DNA from: Chrysomallon squamiferum
Taxonomy: Eukaryota; Mollusca; Gastropoda; Neomphalida; Peltospiridae
Length of the DNA: 64,000 bases
Reading direction: 5' to 3'
Assembly (NCBI GenBank): GCA_012295275.1
Contig: CM022673.1
Span: 601,001-665,000 of the forward strand
Every line of letters starts with the position of its first letter. Position 1 is the first letter of the stretch. Under the pieces are notes generated by a model. That model was not told the DNA's origin and did not search any database. It saw nothing but the letters and a program-made list of their open reading frames with translations. Position numbers and translations under genes: made by a program. Below, piece after piece: positions 37,611 to 50,834 of the stretch.

Positions 37611-38230
37611 GAATTAGAGAATCTAGCAATTCCATGGACAGTTGTTTCAGATGCTGACAGGCAATCTTGAAATGGAACATACAGCAGCAAAATTCATTCC
37701 ATGGGTTCTGTCACAACAGAAGAAGAAATTTCTTGCTGAAGTCTACTGGACTTCCTTAAAATGCTAACAGTGATCTACATTTCCTCAAAACGTTCATAAC
37801 CAGTGGGCCTACAGCTATCACCCTAAAACAAAAAACAAATCTTCCCTGTGGAAGTTGCTTCTGTCTTCATGTCCTAAGAAAGCGCAGCTATGGTGGAGTT
37901 ATGTTATAAAGTTATTTGACAGGGTTTTTAATCACAAAAGTGTTGCATAGCATAAATAGCACCCCCAACTATAAGAAAGTTATTCAGGTGCTTAGAAATG
38001 CAGTAAGAAAAAAATACTAACACCTTTAGGCATGTGATTACTGGTATATTCATCATAAACAATACGCCCACCCAGTCTTAATGCCTCATACAATGGGTTT
38101 TGGGAGATTAAGGAGAACATGACAAAGGTGCTGATGGATTCAGTGAAAAAGAGCTTTGCAGACTGTTTTGTAATATGAAACAAATGCTTGCAGAAGTAAG
38201 GTTCTAAGAGCAGTTCTTTGAAGGAGTCTA
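37611..38230 (+). pseudogene. Mariner-family transposase pseudogene
   Basis: Broken remains of a Tc1/mariner superfamily (mariner, Mos1/SETMAR-like) DDD transposase, an enzyme that cuts and pastes its own element. In frame from 37663 one reads NLEMEHTAAKFIPWVL, matching the family's linker motif before the catalytic core. At 37798-37885 NQWAYSYHPKTKNKSSLWK and then CPKKA match the WVYGYDPETK-QSSQWK and PKKAR motifs. A shifted frame (37970 on) gives YKKVIQVLRNAVRKK, and 38042-38071 gives WYIHHKQYAH, matching W-LHHDNAPAH. From 38101 a third segment reads WEIKENMTKVLMDS, matching the C-terminal EEIKE-ST-ALN region. Stops at 37765 and 37771, two frameshifts, loss of the first catalytic Asp (GDE region), replacement of the second Asp (HHD to HHK), and deletion of the PPYSPDL block prove it is dead. 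The N-terminal helix-turn-helix half is missing. Terminal repeats were not found. Confidence 0.88.
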
Positions 38231-41200
38231 AGGCACTACTGTCCTAAGTAAACCATATACTTTTTTATTGTAATTTATATCTGGGTACTTTGTGCACAGA
38301 ACTCTAATATATCATAGGTGTGCCCCTTGGTTTAGAATAGTTGTGCTATTATTAAATACCTCTTTTACGTCCTTTTTTTAATATTTTCAATAATATTAGT
38401 TGGAATGAGAAATTGCCCAACAAATACACAAAGAATAAATGATCCTGCCATCCAATTTATTACTATACATATTAAATAAATTACAATAATTAATAAAAAA
38501 AAAAAAAAAAAAAAAATCTCCTTATGTGATAAAGAATTGTAAGTAAATATAATATGTTGAAGACAACAAGCTTAAACCTTTTTTTTTAATTCAGTAATTA
38601 ACTGAGTACTTATAAATAATATCTAATTAGATACACACTTTCTGCCTATTGTTGGAAGGAAAGATATATACTGTTGTACAAAAAAGACATATAAAATTAA
38701 TTATTTCCACTTAACACATACCTCAAAGTTATGTTTTGAAAAAAAATTTAAACTAAAAATTGTATCAGCCACTGTGTAAATGTTTTTAATGTTTACAATA
38801 CCTGCATGAAATAAATCAAACAGCAGAACATGTCTGCAGTTTGTTTAATGAAGATAAGATTGTAAACAGTGTTTAATGTTACAATCAGTTTGTTAAAAAG
38901 AAAGAAAAGAAAAGAAAAAAACAAAAAAAAAAAGAAAAAAAAAAAAGTAATGGCTGGGAATGTAAGAAAAATGAGAACAATGAATAAATGTGTTCATGTT
39001 TAAAGATATCCCAAAGCAAGTGTTACTTTAAAATAAGATGAAATAATTTATTCTAGCTTAGTGGAAGGGAGACAATCATAAAAGGATGTTAGATGTTCAA
39101 ATAAAATAGTCTGCAGATTTTATATAAACCTTATTTCCATTTCTAAGTTTTCTGAAAGACATTTTGTATATACTTTAATGTTTTTGAGTGCTGATAAATG
39201 ATAATAATAGTCCATGGAATACAGAAATAAATTTGTTCAGATTATAAAGTGGTAACTGTTACTAACAACTGGAAAGTTTTAGTTGTTTCACACATATCTA
39301 CATTCAGTGTATATGATACTTAAAAATAATAATAATAACAAAAATAAAAAATAATAATAAACCTCACACACTCACACACACACACACACACAATTATAAA
39401 GTATATTCTAATATTTTCATTAAGCTTAATGCAGAATTCAAAAAGAAATATTTCAAAATATATATTTATTTAATTTTTGTTTATACATTTCTGCATTCTG
39501 ACAGTTTTCTTTTTTCCTTAGGAAGATATAAATTTTACATATTAATGTATGTGATGATTATTCAGACTTTAAAAAACTGAAAACAAACGAGTTTAATTAC
39601 AACTAAAGCCAAGGAATGTACAAATAATTATTATAAACAAAGACTTAGTTAATTCTGATATAATAGAAGGGAGGTAACTACAACTTTACAAATTACTACT
39701 TATTCTACTAGATACACATTCATTGTCTGTGTTTGGGTGTGTGTATAAATTATGTATCATTATGTTTTCATTAGAGTTGATGTATGTGTTTGTGCACATG
39801 TGTATGTGTGTATTTGTTTATGCATAAGTAGATTTCTATATTTTGCATGTATATGTATGTGTCTGAAATCCTTTTTTAATATTTATTTGTATTTTATTTT
39901 TGGGAGGCCTGTATACAAAATGTATTTATATTCTTTACAGATTACGTAAGGTGGGAGAATTTATTTAATGTTCTGCCAACAGGTAAATTAAATAAATATG
40001 ACCTCTTTATTTCATCACTGAATACCTGTGTCTTCTTCTATTTCTAAAAGCCAGCAGAATAATTGTTATTCAACAGAAGTGATGCATAACATCTACTATA
40101 CACAATGTGAGTTGAAATTTCTAGGCCAGAAAACTTTTCAAAAATTATTAAGACTTTAAATGAAAATAAATACAATAAACTGGGAAACAAACCATACTTT
40201 AAATCAATTTATTATAGATTCTCTCTTTATATCAGTGTATCTGTTTGTAAATATGTACTTTATATTCAACTGAATGTTATATATATATAAATAGATATGC
40301 AGACAGACAGAGATGACACAAAAATTATTATTACTTTTTTTTATCTTTTGTTTTACATTTAAATAAACATTTTCTTCCTGAATAAATTACCAGTCTTTAG
40401 AAAAATACTTTAATGCATACTTTCATTATTTGATGTGGCAGCACTTTTCATGATTACTGATAGGCACAAATACACTTTCGTTTACATTTACTGCCTCAAA
40501 TATTTTTGGAGCTTTGATTTTTTTTTTTTTTTTTTTTTTTAAACGAAACAATTGTTGTTATCCCCATAATTTAAATAACAGAGTATCTTATAAATTAAAT
40601 AATAATAGATTTTACTGTTATCATCATATAACCACCTTGACACAGGATCCTACCTGTTGCAAAACATGTAATATAGGTATACATTTCTGCTGTAGTAATT
40701 ATCAGTCACAGAACATGATACATCACATAACTGTTTACGCATCAGGGGCATAATGTGGTTTATTCACATGAACAATATACAATATCACAGTGTTTGAATC
40801 TCAACACTGAAACATGACTGAAATTTCATTATGGTGTGTTGCTGAATGAATAAAGGAAGGAAGAAAGGAAGGAATGTAGGAAATGAATGAATGAATAAAC
40901 TGAATGTATTAATAAAATAAATGAAGGAAAAAATATTTAACAATATCTTAAATCATTCTCATATTTTTCATTTACAATTTTTGTTTTTCTTTAAATCATT
41001 ATATCATTAGCAATAAATGATCTTTTATAATCATTTTAATCTAGATAAAAACATAGATATACAAAAACTTCTGAAAATAGAGTAAAGGAGGGAATAGCAC
41101 TTTATACAATGGGAACCCCAACCCCCAACCTGTCATGTATCAGGACACCACTATCCACAAACTGTTCATCATTATTGTAGTCAGTAAAGAAAGGATATCA

Positions 41201-41900
41201 ATAAAGAGAAAAAACATAAGCCAAGTTTAAAATCTGTTTATGAATTATTCGCATGTTAACATACATTATATCATAGGTATGCTAATTTTAATATATTCAA
41301 GGTTTTTATTCTTTCTTTATAAATACTATTTCAAAAATTGTATTTATTTATTTATTTTGTTAGTTATTTTGTTACAGTTAGTTATTATGGACAGTGTCAG
41401 GCATAAATGGTCAAAAGTTTACATTTCAAATTCAACTTTAAAAAAGAAAAAAGAAATTGCAGGATACAATTTTTATAACATGTTATAATTACCAAATAAC
41501 TAAATGTCTGGATGCATACCTGAACAGTACATGAATATTCCTATATAGACATTCTCAGATACAACCACATATACACACAAGATACACACGCACTTAAATA
41601 TATCAATACACATTATTCATATAAAATAGAAAAGTCTAATAATCGAAACAAAGATAAAAATACACAAAATCTCTTTTTCATTCTGACTTAAACAAAAAGA
41701 AAAATTCTCATAATATCTGCTGGCATTGAAATAAAACATCAACAGTAGACCTGCATTCTATCAGGGCAATTTAATTTGATCCTTAAATCAGTAGAACAAA
41801 CAAGGAAAGACAGCCATGAGCTTGAAAACAAAGCTGTGTAAATAGGTGATAAACATTAAATATTTTACACATTAACGAAGAGTACAGCAAACTGGAACTC
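38230..41900. other. AT-rich DNA with short repeats, no gene
   Basis: A runs at about 38495-38516, poly-purine at 38895-38946, a short (AC)n at about 39367-39392, and a T run at 40519-40540. Irregular GGAA and GAAT tetranucleotides lie at 40848-40920. No recognisable coding sequence. Confidence 0.6.
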
Positions 41901-41929
41901 AGATAGGCTGGCTTGTTGTTGATGATGAT

Positions 41930-42890
41930 TTGTTTAGAGAGAAGGTAGATTGTGGCCTCGTTGGGTTTATGTTCTAGTCATTCAGTATATCCAGTGAAGA
42001 AGATAAATTATCTATGACTCAGCCTATAAAGGAATTAATGGTTCCATAAGGCAATGAGGCAGAAGGCTGTTATATATTAAAATATCAGTCATAGTGGCAT
42101 CCCACAAGATACATGTTTGGATGTCATGGATGTAAATAAGATTTTTAATAACGATATATTTATAAGGTGGCCAGTTATTAGTTAAAATAAGTTAACTGGA
42201 ATAATAGTTCTAATGTTGTTAAAATAATGATGTAATCTATCAGATATGCCTAAAAATCATTGCTATTATATCCAGAAATGCTCATAATTTCCATCTAGAA
42301 GGTAACAAGTAACAATAATTAAAAGACCAGTAAATCAATAATGTATAAAACAAAATTATGTGTATTAATGAATATATGAAGCTGTTTTGGTGATGAAGCC
42401 CATACAAACAGGAAGGAATATCAGGGATGTAAATATATTTAGTAACTACTGTTCCATGATGGCAAATTAATAAAATATAGGCCTATAAGGTATCTATAAA
42501 TGAATGCCTGTCAGTCTATTAGGTCAATGGCAGTATTATATGAGAAGCATCAGCAAGACAATGAAATCAGTAAATTAATGATATGCCTCTAAATCTGTGA
42601 CATAATTAGTCAGTATGTCAGTTAATTTAGCATTGTAATAGAGCAGTATCTAATGAAGTCTCAGTATGATTCAGTCAAGGTAATAAATCAATGAAATTAC
42701 AGTCATGTCAAATAAAGCTTGATACACAGGAAATAACCAATTAGTAATAATATACTGATAATTAAATGAAATCAGCCATTGAGCAAAATAACCTATTAAT
42801 AATATAAATTTTAATAGTCCCTTGAGCAATGAATATTACCTAAATAAAAATATCCATACAATTAATACCATTATTATAAAAAGAATCAAT
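41930..42890. repeat. Probable decayed tandem repeat region
   Basis: Strings such as GCCTATAAGG, TCAGTAAATTAATGA, ATGCCTCTAAATC and GGCAATGAGGCAG recur in many altered forms through about 950 bases, for example near 42023, 42250, 42480, 42570 and 42660. The region is strikingly uniform in style and lacks both open frames and microsatellites. I could not fix one period by eye, so this is a weaker call than the other arrays. Confidence 0.4.
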
Positions 42891-43107
42891 TTGGTCATAG
42901 AGTGAGGCTTTCAGGAAAATTATTTCATTCTGTCAAAGCTTTGGAAAGGTTATCTGACATTTCACTTTACACCAAGTATTAAGTTCTCTAACTTTGGGAA
43001 GAGATGAACACATCAAATAGATCTATGGTATCAAAAGTAATAATCAACAAGCATATAAATATAAGAATGTAATTGTTCAAACAATAAAGCTGATACTTGT
43101 TTAATAC

Positions 43108-43695
43108 TATCATGGCCAAATGTTTAAGACCACAAATTTAAATTTGGTCTTCATTGCTGGAGTTAGTTTGTGGACCAGTTTATATGATTTCAAATTGAAT
43201 TCTTCAATATCAACAAGTTTTCCATATTGTAATGTTTATGCCTTTGGTGAACAACACCAAGTGAATTTTCTTGCTTCATCGTACTGGTGATCGCACTGCA
43301 AATCTCCTTAACATTTTATGGTCTCAGGCTGTTATTTATCTCAGTCATCCCTACCTTTTCTGATCTGAATAGCAGCCATAATTCCTAAATTTCAAGACTG
43401 CACTGTGAACACTATACTTACAACATTTCATTTTTTTTTTTCACTATGCATTGTGTTAAGCCATTATAAAGGATCACTATCTGAGCTTGCTTAACTTCAT
43501 CATTTTGATGCACTCTCAGATAAAACAGAAAATGATGTCAATATGTCAGAATCAGTGATAGAACTGTTTGGATTTACTTTAAAGAAATCTTTTCATATGA
43601 AAATGAAGACTGCTACCATCTTCAAAAAAGTTTCATTTTTAGAAATTTTAAATTCTTTTATTTTAGGGATGGTCTTAAATTTTCAGTCACAACTA
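43108..43695. mobile_element. Decayed Tc1/mariner-like element with inverted ends
   Basis: The left end reads CATGGCCAAATGTTTAAGACC from 43111. The right end, reverse-complemented from about 43692, reads TTGTGACTGAAAATTTAAGA then CCAT. The two match at about 16 of 24 positions with a perfect TTTAAGACCA inner block. This end type, GGTCTTAAA reading inward to TGGCCAT at the tip, is typical of Tc1/mariner elements known from many animals. TA dinucleotides lie at both borders within a base or so of the expected TA target duplication. About 590 bases with no transposase frame suggests an internally deleted or miniature copy. Confidence 0.6.
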
Positions 43696-43741
43696 TAAAA
43701 TTCCAAAATAACTGATTTAATTGGAAACAATTATAAATGAA

Positions 43742-43802
<61 letters not shown>
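43742..43802. repeat. T run joined to (GT)n microsatellite
   Basis: Nineteen T followed directly by about 21 GT dinucleotides. Confidence 0.95.
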
Positions 43803-43804
<2 letters not shown>

Positions 43805-44140
43805 ATTCGTTTTATATATAAAAAAGCAAGCTGTACAAACTTGATGCTGTTCAATCAAAAGTGTCTGTTATGTGCATGCAAACTCTTCTTTCAATTTATA
43901 ACAACATATTTCTAAAATTAATTCTTTTATACATCTGTAGTGATTGCTCAATTCGCCTTGCAGCTGTTAGTAACAATAACAAGAGACAGCATTACACTGC
44001 AAAAATATAATAAAAAGGAGTTATTCTGAAAAAAAATAAAAATAATATAATGTAGCACCATGGGCACATCAATTCACTACCAAGAAATAAATAAAAAAAA
44101 ATATAATAAAATAAAAAATTCATAATAAAAAGAAACGAGC
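43803..44140. other. AT-rich DNA, no gene
   Basis: A-rich AAAT-type low complexity at about 44025-44130. Nothing gene-like. Confidence 0.6.
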
Positions 44141-44400
44141 CTGTGTAAATGACAGGACATTGAATGTATGGCGGCACAGTTGATGCATTCAGAGTTTGGG
44201 CCATTTTTAAACCCAATTTCTAAACTGAATTTTATAAATGAAAATTAAGCATTGTGTATTTTGAATTGTTGATCTCAGCAGGTCCTACAAGGTGAATCAT
44301 CCACGGTCTGCTGCCTCGAAGAATAACAACAGACTGACATGCAACACTGATCCCCTTGATACCAACAAGCACAAATAACTCTTTTCACAATGACATTGTA
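44140..44400. other. Candidate conserved non-coding island L
   Basis: About 260 bases of complex, more G+C-rich sequence with no open frame of interest and several ACAATG/CATTGT Sox-like cores. It is weaker than islands D and J. Confidence 0.25.
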
Positions 44401-45700
44401 AAGTCAACATAAAGATAGAATATTGTTAAATGATCCATCAAGTTGTAATTTTCCTTTTTTCAATACGTATGCTATGTAATGAAAAATACATATATGTAGT
44501 CAGAGAGAGAGAGAGAGAGACAGAGAGAGAGAAAGAGAGATACACAGAAAGAAACAGAGCTTATCATGTTATCACCAGGCACCTAGGTGATATTACTTAT
44601 ATTAAACCACATACTTCTATTGTTATATTGCAACATTAATATTAAAATTCCCATGCTCTGCAGTCCAAGGTCATTATAATTGAATAAATATCCCATTAAA
44701 TTTAACTATTTCAGTTAGATGTTGAATATCAAGCATATTAAAAGATTTGGTATGTACAGCCTAGACAGGCAGAATCAACTTCATTTTCATTTAATTATTT
44801 CCTACTCTTCCTTCCTTCTTTCTTTCTTTTAAAAAAAAAATAAAAAATTTCATTTAAGAACAAATTTCCAATATTAATTATCAAAAAGTTATAAGAGGTG
44901 CACAAATAGGAATATGAAATTAAAGTTTATAATCTGCATACCCATTAAGTATCATCAAACAATATCATCATTATTTTACCTAATTATTCCACTGCATAAT
45001 AATATTAATCATTATATTGTTATTTAATAAGACTCCTATTTTATAACACAAGAAGAGCAGCAATTTGGACATGCTAAACTTTATTAATAAGTTGATCAAG
45101 TGAACCATCATCAAGCAGTCTCTTAAATAATTAATAATACATGTATATTATTCTAAAAACATCCTTAAAATCTGAAATTTAAGTAAATGCAAAACTATCA
45201 TTTGCTTTCTTGTCTAGGTTGCTGAATATCTGTGAAAGGTAAAACATGGGACAAGAAAAACATTATAAATAAATGTCCCAAAAGAAAATATAAGTAATGA
45301 TTCTGTTATTCAAACAAAAAGATAATTATGGCAAGAAGAAATGAAATGAATTTCAGCAGAGTTGAGAGTGAACATAGCAGGAGTATGAGAGACAGAATCA
45401 AAACGTTAAGTAAGAAAAAGAGTGAGAAGAGAAAAAAAGGAAGGATAATAGGAGACATGCATGTTACTTGAGATGTAAATTAATGCAAATCTTTCCACTT
45501 TGTTGCTGAAGCCATCAGTGAGAAACAAGCCCAACAGCAGCAAGCCCAACAGTAACAATCGGAACAACATTTCTATTAGATGTGTCAAGATAAATTTATT
45601 TATTTTAACAATGCATGTAAACTTTAACATACAAGAAGGTATACAGTAACACCAGGTAAGTATTAGATATGGTATTATTTCCCAACAGACTAAAACTATG
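44400..45700. other. AT-rich DNA with a GA-rich tract
   Basis: An imperfect (GA)n tract at about 44501-44545. A 102-codon minus-strand frame at 45406-45714 is hydrophobic and repeat-influenced (GLLLLGL near 45520-45545) and shows no family motif, so I do not call it a gene. Confidence 0.5.
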
Positions 45701-45935
45701 ATGTTGACAATCATTTTGTTGTCTCCAACTGAGCTGTATTATACTTAGCAAACAATAGGGACTCCTGGAGTCTGCAATATGCAGTCAAGTGCAGCAAAAG
45801 TGGCATTGTCCATGAGAGAAGATGGTGACACAGCTCTTTGTACAAGACAATCACACCTCTATGCAACATACAGACACATTAAGTTGATATTCCAGCTGCC
45901 AGATTAAGGCCTTGACACTGTCTGTCTGGTGGATT
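45700..45935. other. Balanced-composition island M
   Basis: Complex sequence with raised G+C, no coding frame and no repeats. Possibly regulatory, by composition only. Confidence 0.25.
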
Positions 45936-46044
45936 TCTGTTTGTCTATCTTTCTCACTCAAGTTATTATTTGTCTGTCCATATTTTTGTATTTAAATTAA
46001 TCTGGTTACATCTACATTAGTCACTGTCCACTGTTGGTTGGTCA

Positions 46045-46075
<31 letters not shown>

Positions 46076-46211
46076 ATTCATTGTTGACTTCTGTTAACCC
46101 ATTATATACCTATAACCCTCTATCCAAAAGTCTGTCTGTCAGTTTAACACAATTCTCATTTTATAACATCCTTCATTTTTAAACACTCAACTGTCAAATC
46201 AAGAATTTATT

Positions 46212-46251
<40 letters not shown>

Positions 46252-47025
46252 ATATATTTTTTACCTATTTAAAAAGTAAGAGAAAAAATATATTTAAATA
46301 AATAAAAAGGGGGAAAAAAATGTTGGATAAATATTATTGTGCAATTTAGCATAACACATTTGTAATACATTAAGTGGAGCATAAAATTATTAAAGGTAAT
46401 AACATATTAGTGTTAGCTTTTTTTTTCTTCTTTTTTTTACATCAAGCTCTGGCCGACTTACAAAACAGACCATGAAGTAGTAATTTAAAATATATTAAAC
46501 ATTTTTTTTAAAAGTGACTCACAAGTGACTGGTATCATATGTACATTAACCAGCTGGTTTCAGTATGTTAACTGACTGAAAAATGTTTCATTTGACATAT
46601 ACAGGTCTTCCTCTCCACAAACATTTGTTCCTTGATCCTTGTCACAAGTTAACCTTTTATATGGTAACTTTACTAAATTGTTTTTATTTATTTTCTTCAT
46701 CATTTATGTAGATGTAATCAAGCAAATCAAACAAAGATTATGCATTATTCTTTTATACAGCTTCAGCAAGTTACTTCTTTACTATTATTATTATTATTAT
46801 TATTATTATTTTTTTTTTTTTTTTTTTTTTAATAAAAAACACAATACAATAAGCAAATGTGTAATACAATGAATGTTAAAAAAATGGCGATGGGCTAAAT
46901 TAAATCTACTATAGTCATCTAACAAATCTGAAAAACATTTTTTTTTTTCATTTCATGCAGAAAAGAAACAGTATCCAAAAAGATATGCTTGAATGATTTT
47001 ATCATCAATATAAGACAAAACTTCC
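45935..47025. repeat. AT-rich DNA with T runs, (AT)n and (ATT)n
   Basis: A T run at 46045-46072, an AT dinucleotide tract at about 46217-46245, and an ATT tract at 46783-46810 running into a T run to 46830. No gene. Confidence 0.75.
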
Positions 47026-47029
47026 AGTA

Positions 47030-47125
47030 CCCATATTCATCAAATATTACACAAAATTTGATCTAATAAACATTTTGCTAATACCAAAAATTCTGTATGT
47101 GCACCCATTCATTAAATTGTTCTAA

Positions 47126-47162
<37 letters not shown>

Positions 47163-47475
47163 TAATATCTTTAATATCATTAACATTTAATTTTTCCCAA
47201 ATTATCAAATATTACACCAGAAATAAATTTAACCACCATTTTAAAGTATTGTATTTAACAGTCATAAAAAAACTGATGAATGTTATTATTCCCTAATTAC
47301 TGAATATTAAAGCAGAAATTAGCCTAGTTACCATTTTTAATCTGTGGTATGTATCATGAATCACCCACTCATTCATTAAACTGTGGTATTTAGCAGCCAT
47401 AAATGATTTTGTTAAATACAATAATTAATATTTTATTATTCCCTTATATCAAATATTACTGCAGATACTGCTCTT
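47030..47475. repeat. Decayed tandem repeat interrupted by (AC)n
   Basis: A motif CCC-AATTATCAAATATTACA-CAGAAAT recurs in altered form at about 47030, 47196, 47291 and 47441. Between copies, ACCAYTTTTAA and TGTGGTATTTAGCAGCCATAAA boxes are also repeated (about 47255 and 47385). An AC microsatellite (47127-47160) has grown inside the first unit. Spacing is irregular (166, 95, 150). Confidence 0.6.
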
Positions 47476-50400
47476 ATTACTCATTTTGAGGGCCCCATGT
47501 TTTATTTCTGCCTGAATTTAAAAGTCATGAAAGATATTATTATTATCTTTAACATTTTATACCCTTATTATTGTAATCAGAAGATATACTATAATAATAC
47601 ATATTTTGTGTAAATAAATATTTTACGTTTTCAAACTGTTTTTGCCTATTTATATTTAAAAAAAAAATTTTTAATAGATTTATGTAATAATAATAATATA
47701 AAACAATAATTTGTTTACAGCAAAATATAAATAAAGAAATAAATACCTTTTTATTTATTAATTATTCTAACATGCATTATTTTAATATTCTTAAATTAAA
47801 TTTTAAATTAAGAATTAATAATACAAAAACAAAAATAAATATATATACACACACACATATTTTAATATTTATAACAGAGAAATATGAACAATTGCTTCAT
47901 TCAATTACTTCAATTTAAAAAGGTCATGTACAAATACTCACAGCTATACATTACAATATAAGTAATATCTCCTTCAGTTTATAAAATATGAATGGAAGTA
48001 GGCTGTTATCATAATGCCTAACATCAATTTGCATGACACTGCTTGCTAATGTCACATAACAAATTTCACAAATTTAACACCTTTTTTAAATTTGTTACAA
48101 AGAAAATTCTTGGCTTTTCTATTCACAGAGAATTATTTGAAAAGCCAGAGAAATTCATTAATAAAGTATTTTTGTTAAATCCTTTTCTTATTAATTAATT
48201 GCAGGTAAAAAGACAAAGAAAAAATGTGATAATGTCCAACAAGCAGTGGTTGATACTATAAAGAACATTACATGATAAATATTCAGTTCTTAACCTTAGC
48301 CATTGACAAGTGAAAAGCAAATTAATTTAATTAATTTTAAGACATATTAAACCCAATACATTCATGTTCACCTTTCCATCAAAGTAATTATTTTTTAAAA
48401 TGACAATAAAAGGTTTTAAAATAGTAATAAACTGAAAGGTTTATGCAAATTTTCATCAAACATCCTGAATATTACATTGAAAAAAAGTTTCATATTCATC
48501 ACAATGACACTATATTTCTAAAACTAACAAAACACATGTCAGACTATCATACAGATGACATTTGAAGGTGAGGTTCTTTTACAAAATGTTTAAAAAATTT
48601 ATAATATAAAAAAATATTTTATATTATAATATGGTGCAAAGACATTTTATTCAGCATAAAATTGTTTTTAAAAAGACCTAAATTATACATATTTGCCCAT
48701 ATCCAATATAGTATGCATGTGATAAATATTAAATAAAAATAATTAAATATATGAAATCTCTCTTTCTCTAAACATCCCAACTCCTGGGTTTCTATTTGAA
48801 TTATTACTAAATACACAAGTAATGCTGTAATCTGTTACAACAATTTCATTCCAGAAAATACACTGACTGCATTAGTTTAATGAAATTACAATTTATTAAT
48901 TTCTCAATATGGTTATTAAATTTACTGAAATTGCTTTCCATTTAAACCCATTTTAATTTTAGTGATAAAATCCTGATGCCTATGTTAAGTATACATATGC
49001 ATGTGTGCATGTTTGTTTTTATGATTATCAACAGAATTATCATTACTGCTATCCTATCATCATCACTCTAACTATCCTCTTTTTTTATTTATTTTTTTTA
49101 TATCTTGTTAAAATTTTATATTATGTTAATTTCAATTCTTCAACACACTTCCATCTACAGGCACCTAAAACTTGTTAAGGTCAATTTTTTAAACTTGCTA
49201 AGCTCATTTCTTATAACTTTATTTTCAGCTAGCCTAACAATAGAATGCTCTGATAACATGAAGATAGGAAGTGCATTGTGCTAACAACAATAGATGTTAA
49301 AAGACAATGGTTTAGTAGAGGGGTAACTGTCATACAATGCTAGCTATCATAATCCACCACTCCTGTTTTATTTCTCAACAAAGCTTTGGGTTCACTAGGC
49401 TTGGTTGTCAACTGTGGCTTGTCAGGTGATAGAAGCAATATTATTCACCATCTTATCATGCAAGAATTGCAAGAAAATTCTCACAAAAGGTACACACAAT
49501 TTAGATACATCTTGATAGTTCCAAAGAAAATACTGACCTTTATCAGTTTTGATATAATTCAATCAGTAAATAAGTATCATATGTAAGTCAGATTTCTGTG
49601 TGCCTAAGTGATTTTATCTGTGAATCAGAAAGTATTCGCACATATGTATTTATAGGACTATATACACATATATCCATGTATACATGGTATGTAAGTGTGT
49701 GTGTATATATCTATATATATGTGCTTGAATATTTGAATATATTCATAATTAAAAAAGAGTAGAGTACAGTGTTATGTCAGGAGGTTTCTTTTCATTATAT
49801 GTATGGTCTTTAAATCACTGCATGAGGACATATAAAACCTCTACATCTACATATTTATTTTATGTTTTTTTAATTAATTATCTAAACAGATTATTAGCAC
49901 CAAGTCAGAATTTGTGAAGATTCTGTCAGTACCTATATACATAAAAAAAAGTTATAGCAATAATCCAATTGTTTCTTATAATAATCATATTAAACTAAAT
50001 GAATTGGCAAATTGAACTATTTTATCTTGAATGGAAAGGGTCTGGAAGTAACAGTTTCAAGGAAAGAATAATTTTGTTTAATTTAAAGATTCATTAAACA
50101 CATTTTTAATCAATTCTTATATGGCTCATACATAAGGACTATATAAATAATGGGAAGAAATTAACTTCTGAAGCTGATGGGCTATTTGTTTTCTATTAGC
50201 AGCAAGGTTCCTTTATATTCATGTTTAAAAACTAGAATAATATATCTTTTATGGCATAACAGCTACAAACTATCAAATGTAACAATTCAGTTTCAGACCA
50301 ATCCATGCCAAGTGCCACTGATAGTCTGTGGCAATAATGTTTACTGGCATATCATCATTTGTATTTTTAGAATCATTAAATTTTCTGTCAGTATCATTTT

Positions 50401-50830
50401 ATTTATCATTGCCATTATTACAGTTTTCCTCAGTATCTTTTCATTAGCATTATCTTATTTATCTTTAGAATCATATTTCTGAAGAAAGTGATATTATAAC
50501 AATAGTAGCATAAGAATTAAAATATTGTTAAATAACAATAAAGACTATTGCAATGAAACTGTTAATTAATCACTGGCAGTTTTCTGTTACACAACTGAGA
50601 AGTGCCCCAGAACTGGTTTATCAAAAGCAAAATGGTTCCAGTATCTGTGTGAGTAAACATGCATATAAAAGAAATGTTGCAGCTACTTTAAAATGAAGCT
50701 GAAAAAGTAGTGGCATTGGGTTTCCTCTGAAGTGTAATGTAATGCAAAAACCACAAAATATGAAGTATGATAACCATTAACATTAAAATATGAGGTGTAA
50801 TTAAACCTGAAAGCAACAACAGTGCCATTT
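47475..50830. other. Long AT-rich stretch, no gene recognised
   Basis: 3.3 kb without a convincing frame. 49140-49480 and 50560-50720 are somewhat less AT-rich and complex and may hold weak conserved elements. A 101-codon plus-strand frame at 50177-50482 is hydrophobic, has no family motif and is read as chance. Confidence 0.55.
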
Positions 50831-50834
50831 GTCA

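Noticed and set aside
37992-38183. Minus-strand frame resembling a membrane-channel segment
   Set aside because: It overlaps, on the opposite strand, the plus-strand mariner transposase relic, whose motif matches are much stronger; the minus frame is a shadow.
45406-45714. 102-codon hydrophobic minus-strand frame
   Set aside because: Leu/Gly-rich stretch comes from an AGCAAGCCCAAC-type short duplication; no start context, splice sites or family motif.
50177-50482. 101-codon plus-strand hydrophobic frame
   Set aside because: T-rich composition explains the hydrophobicity; no recognised motif and no splice context.
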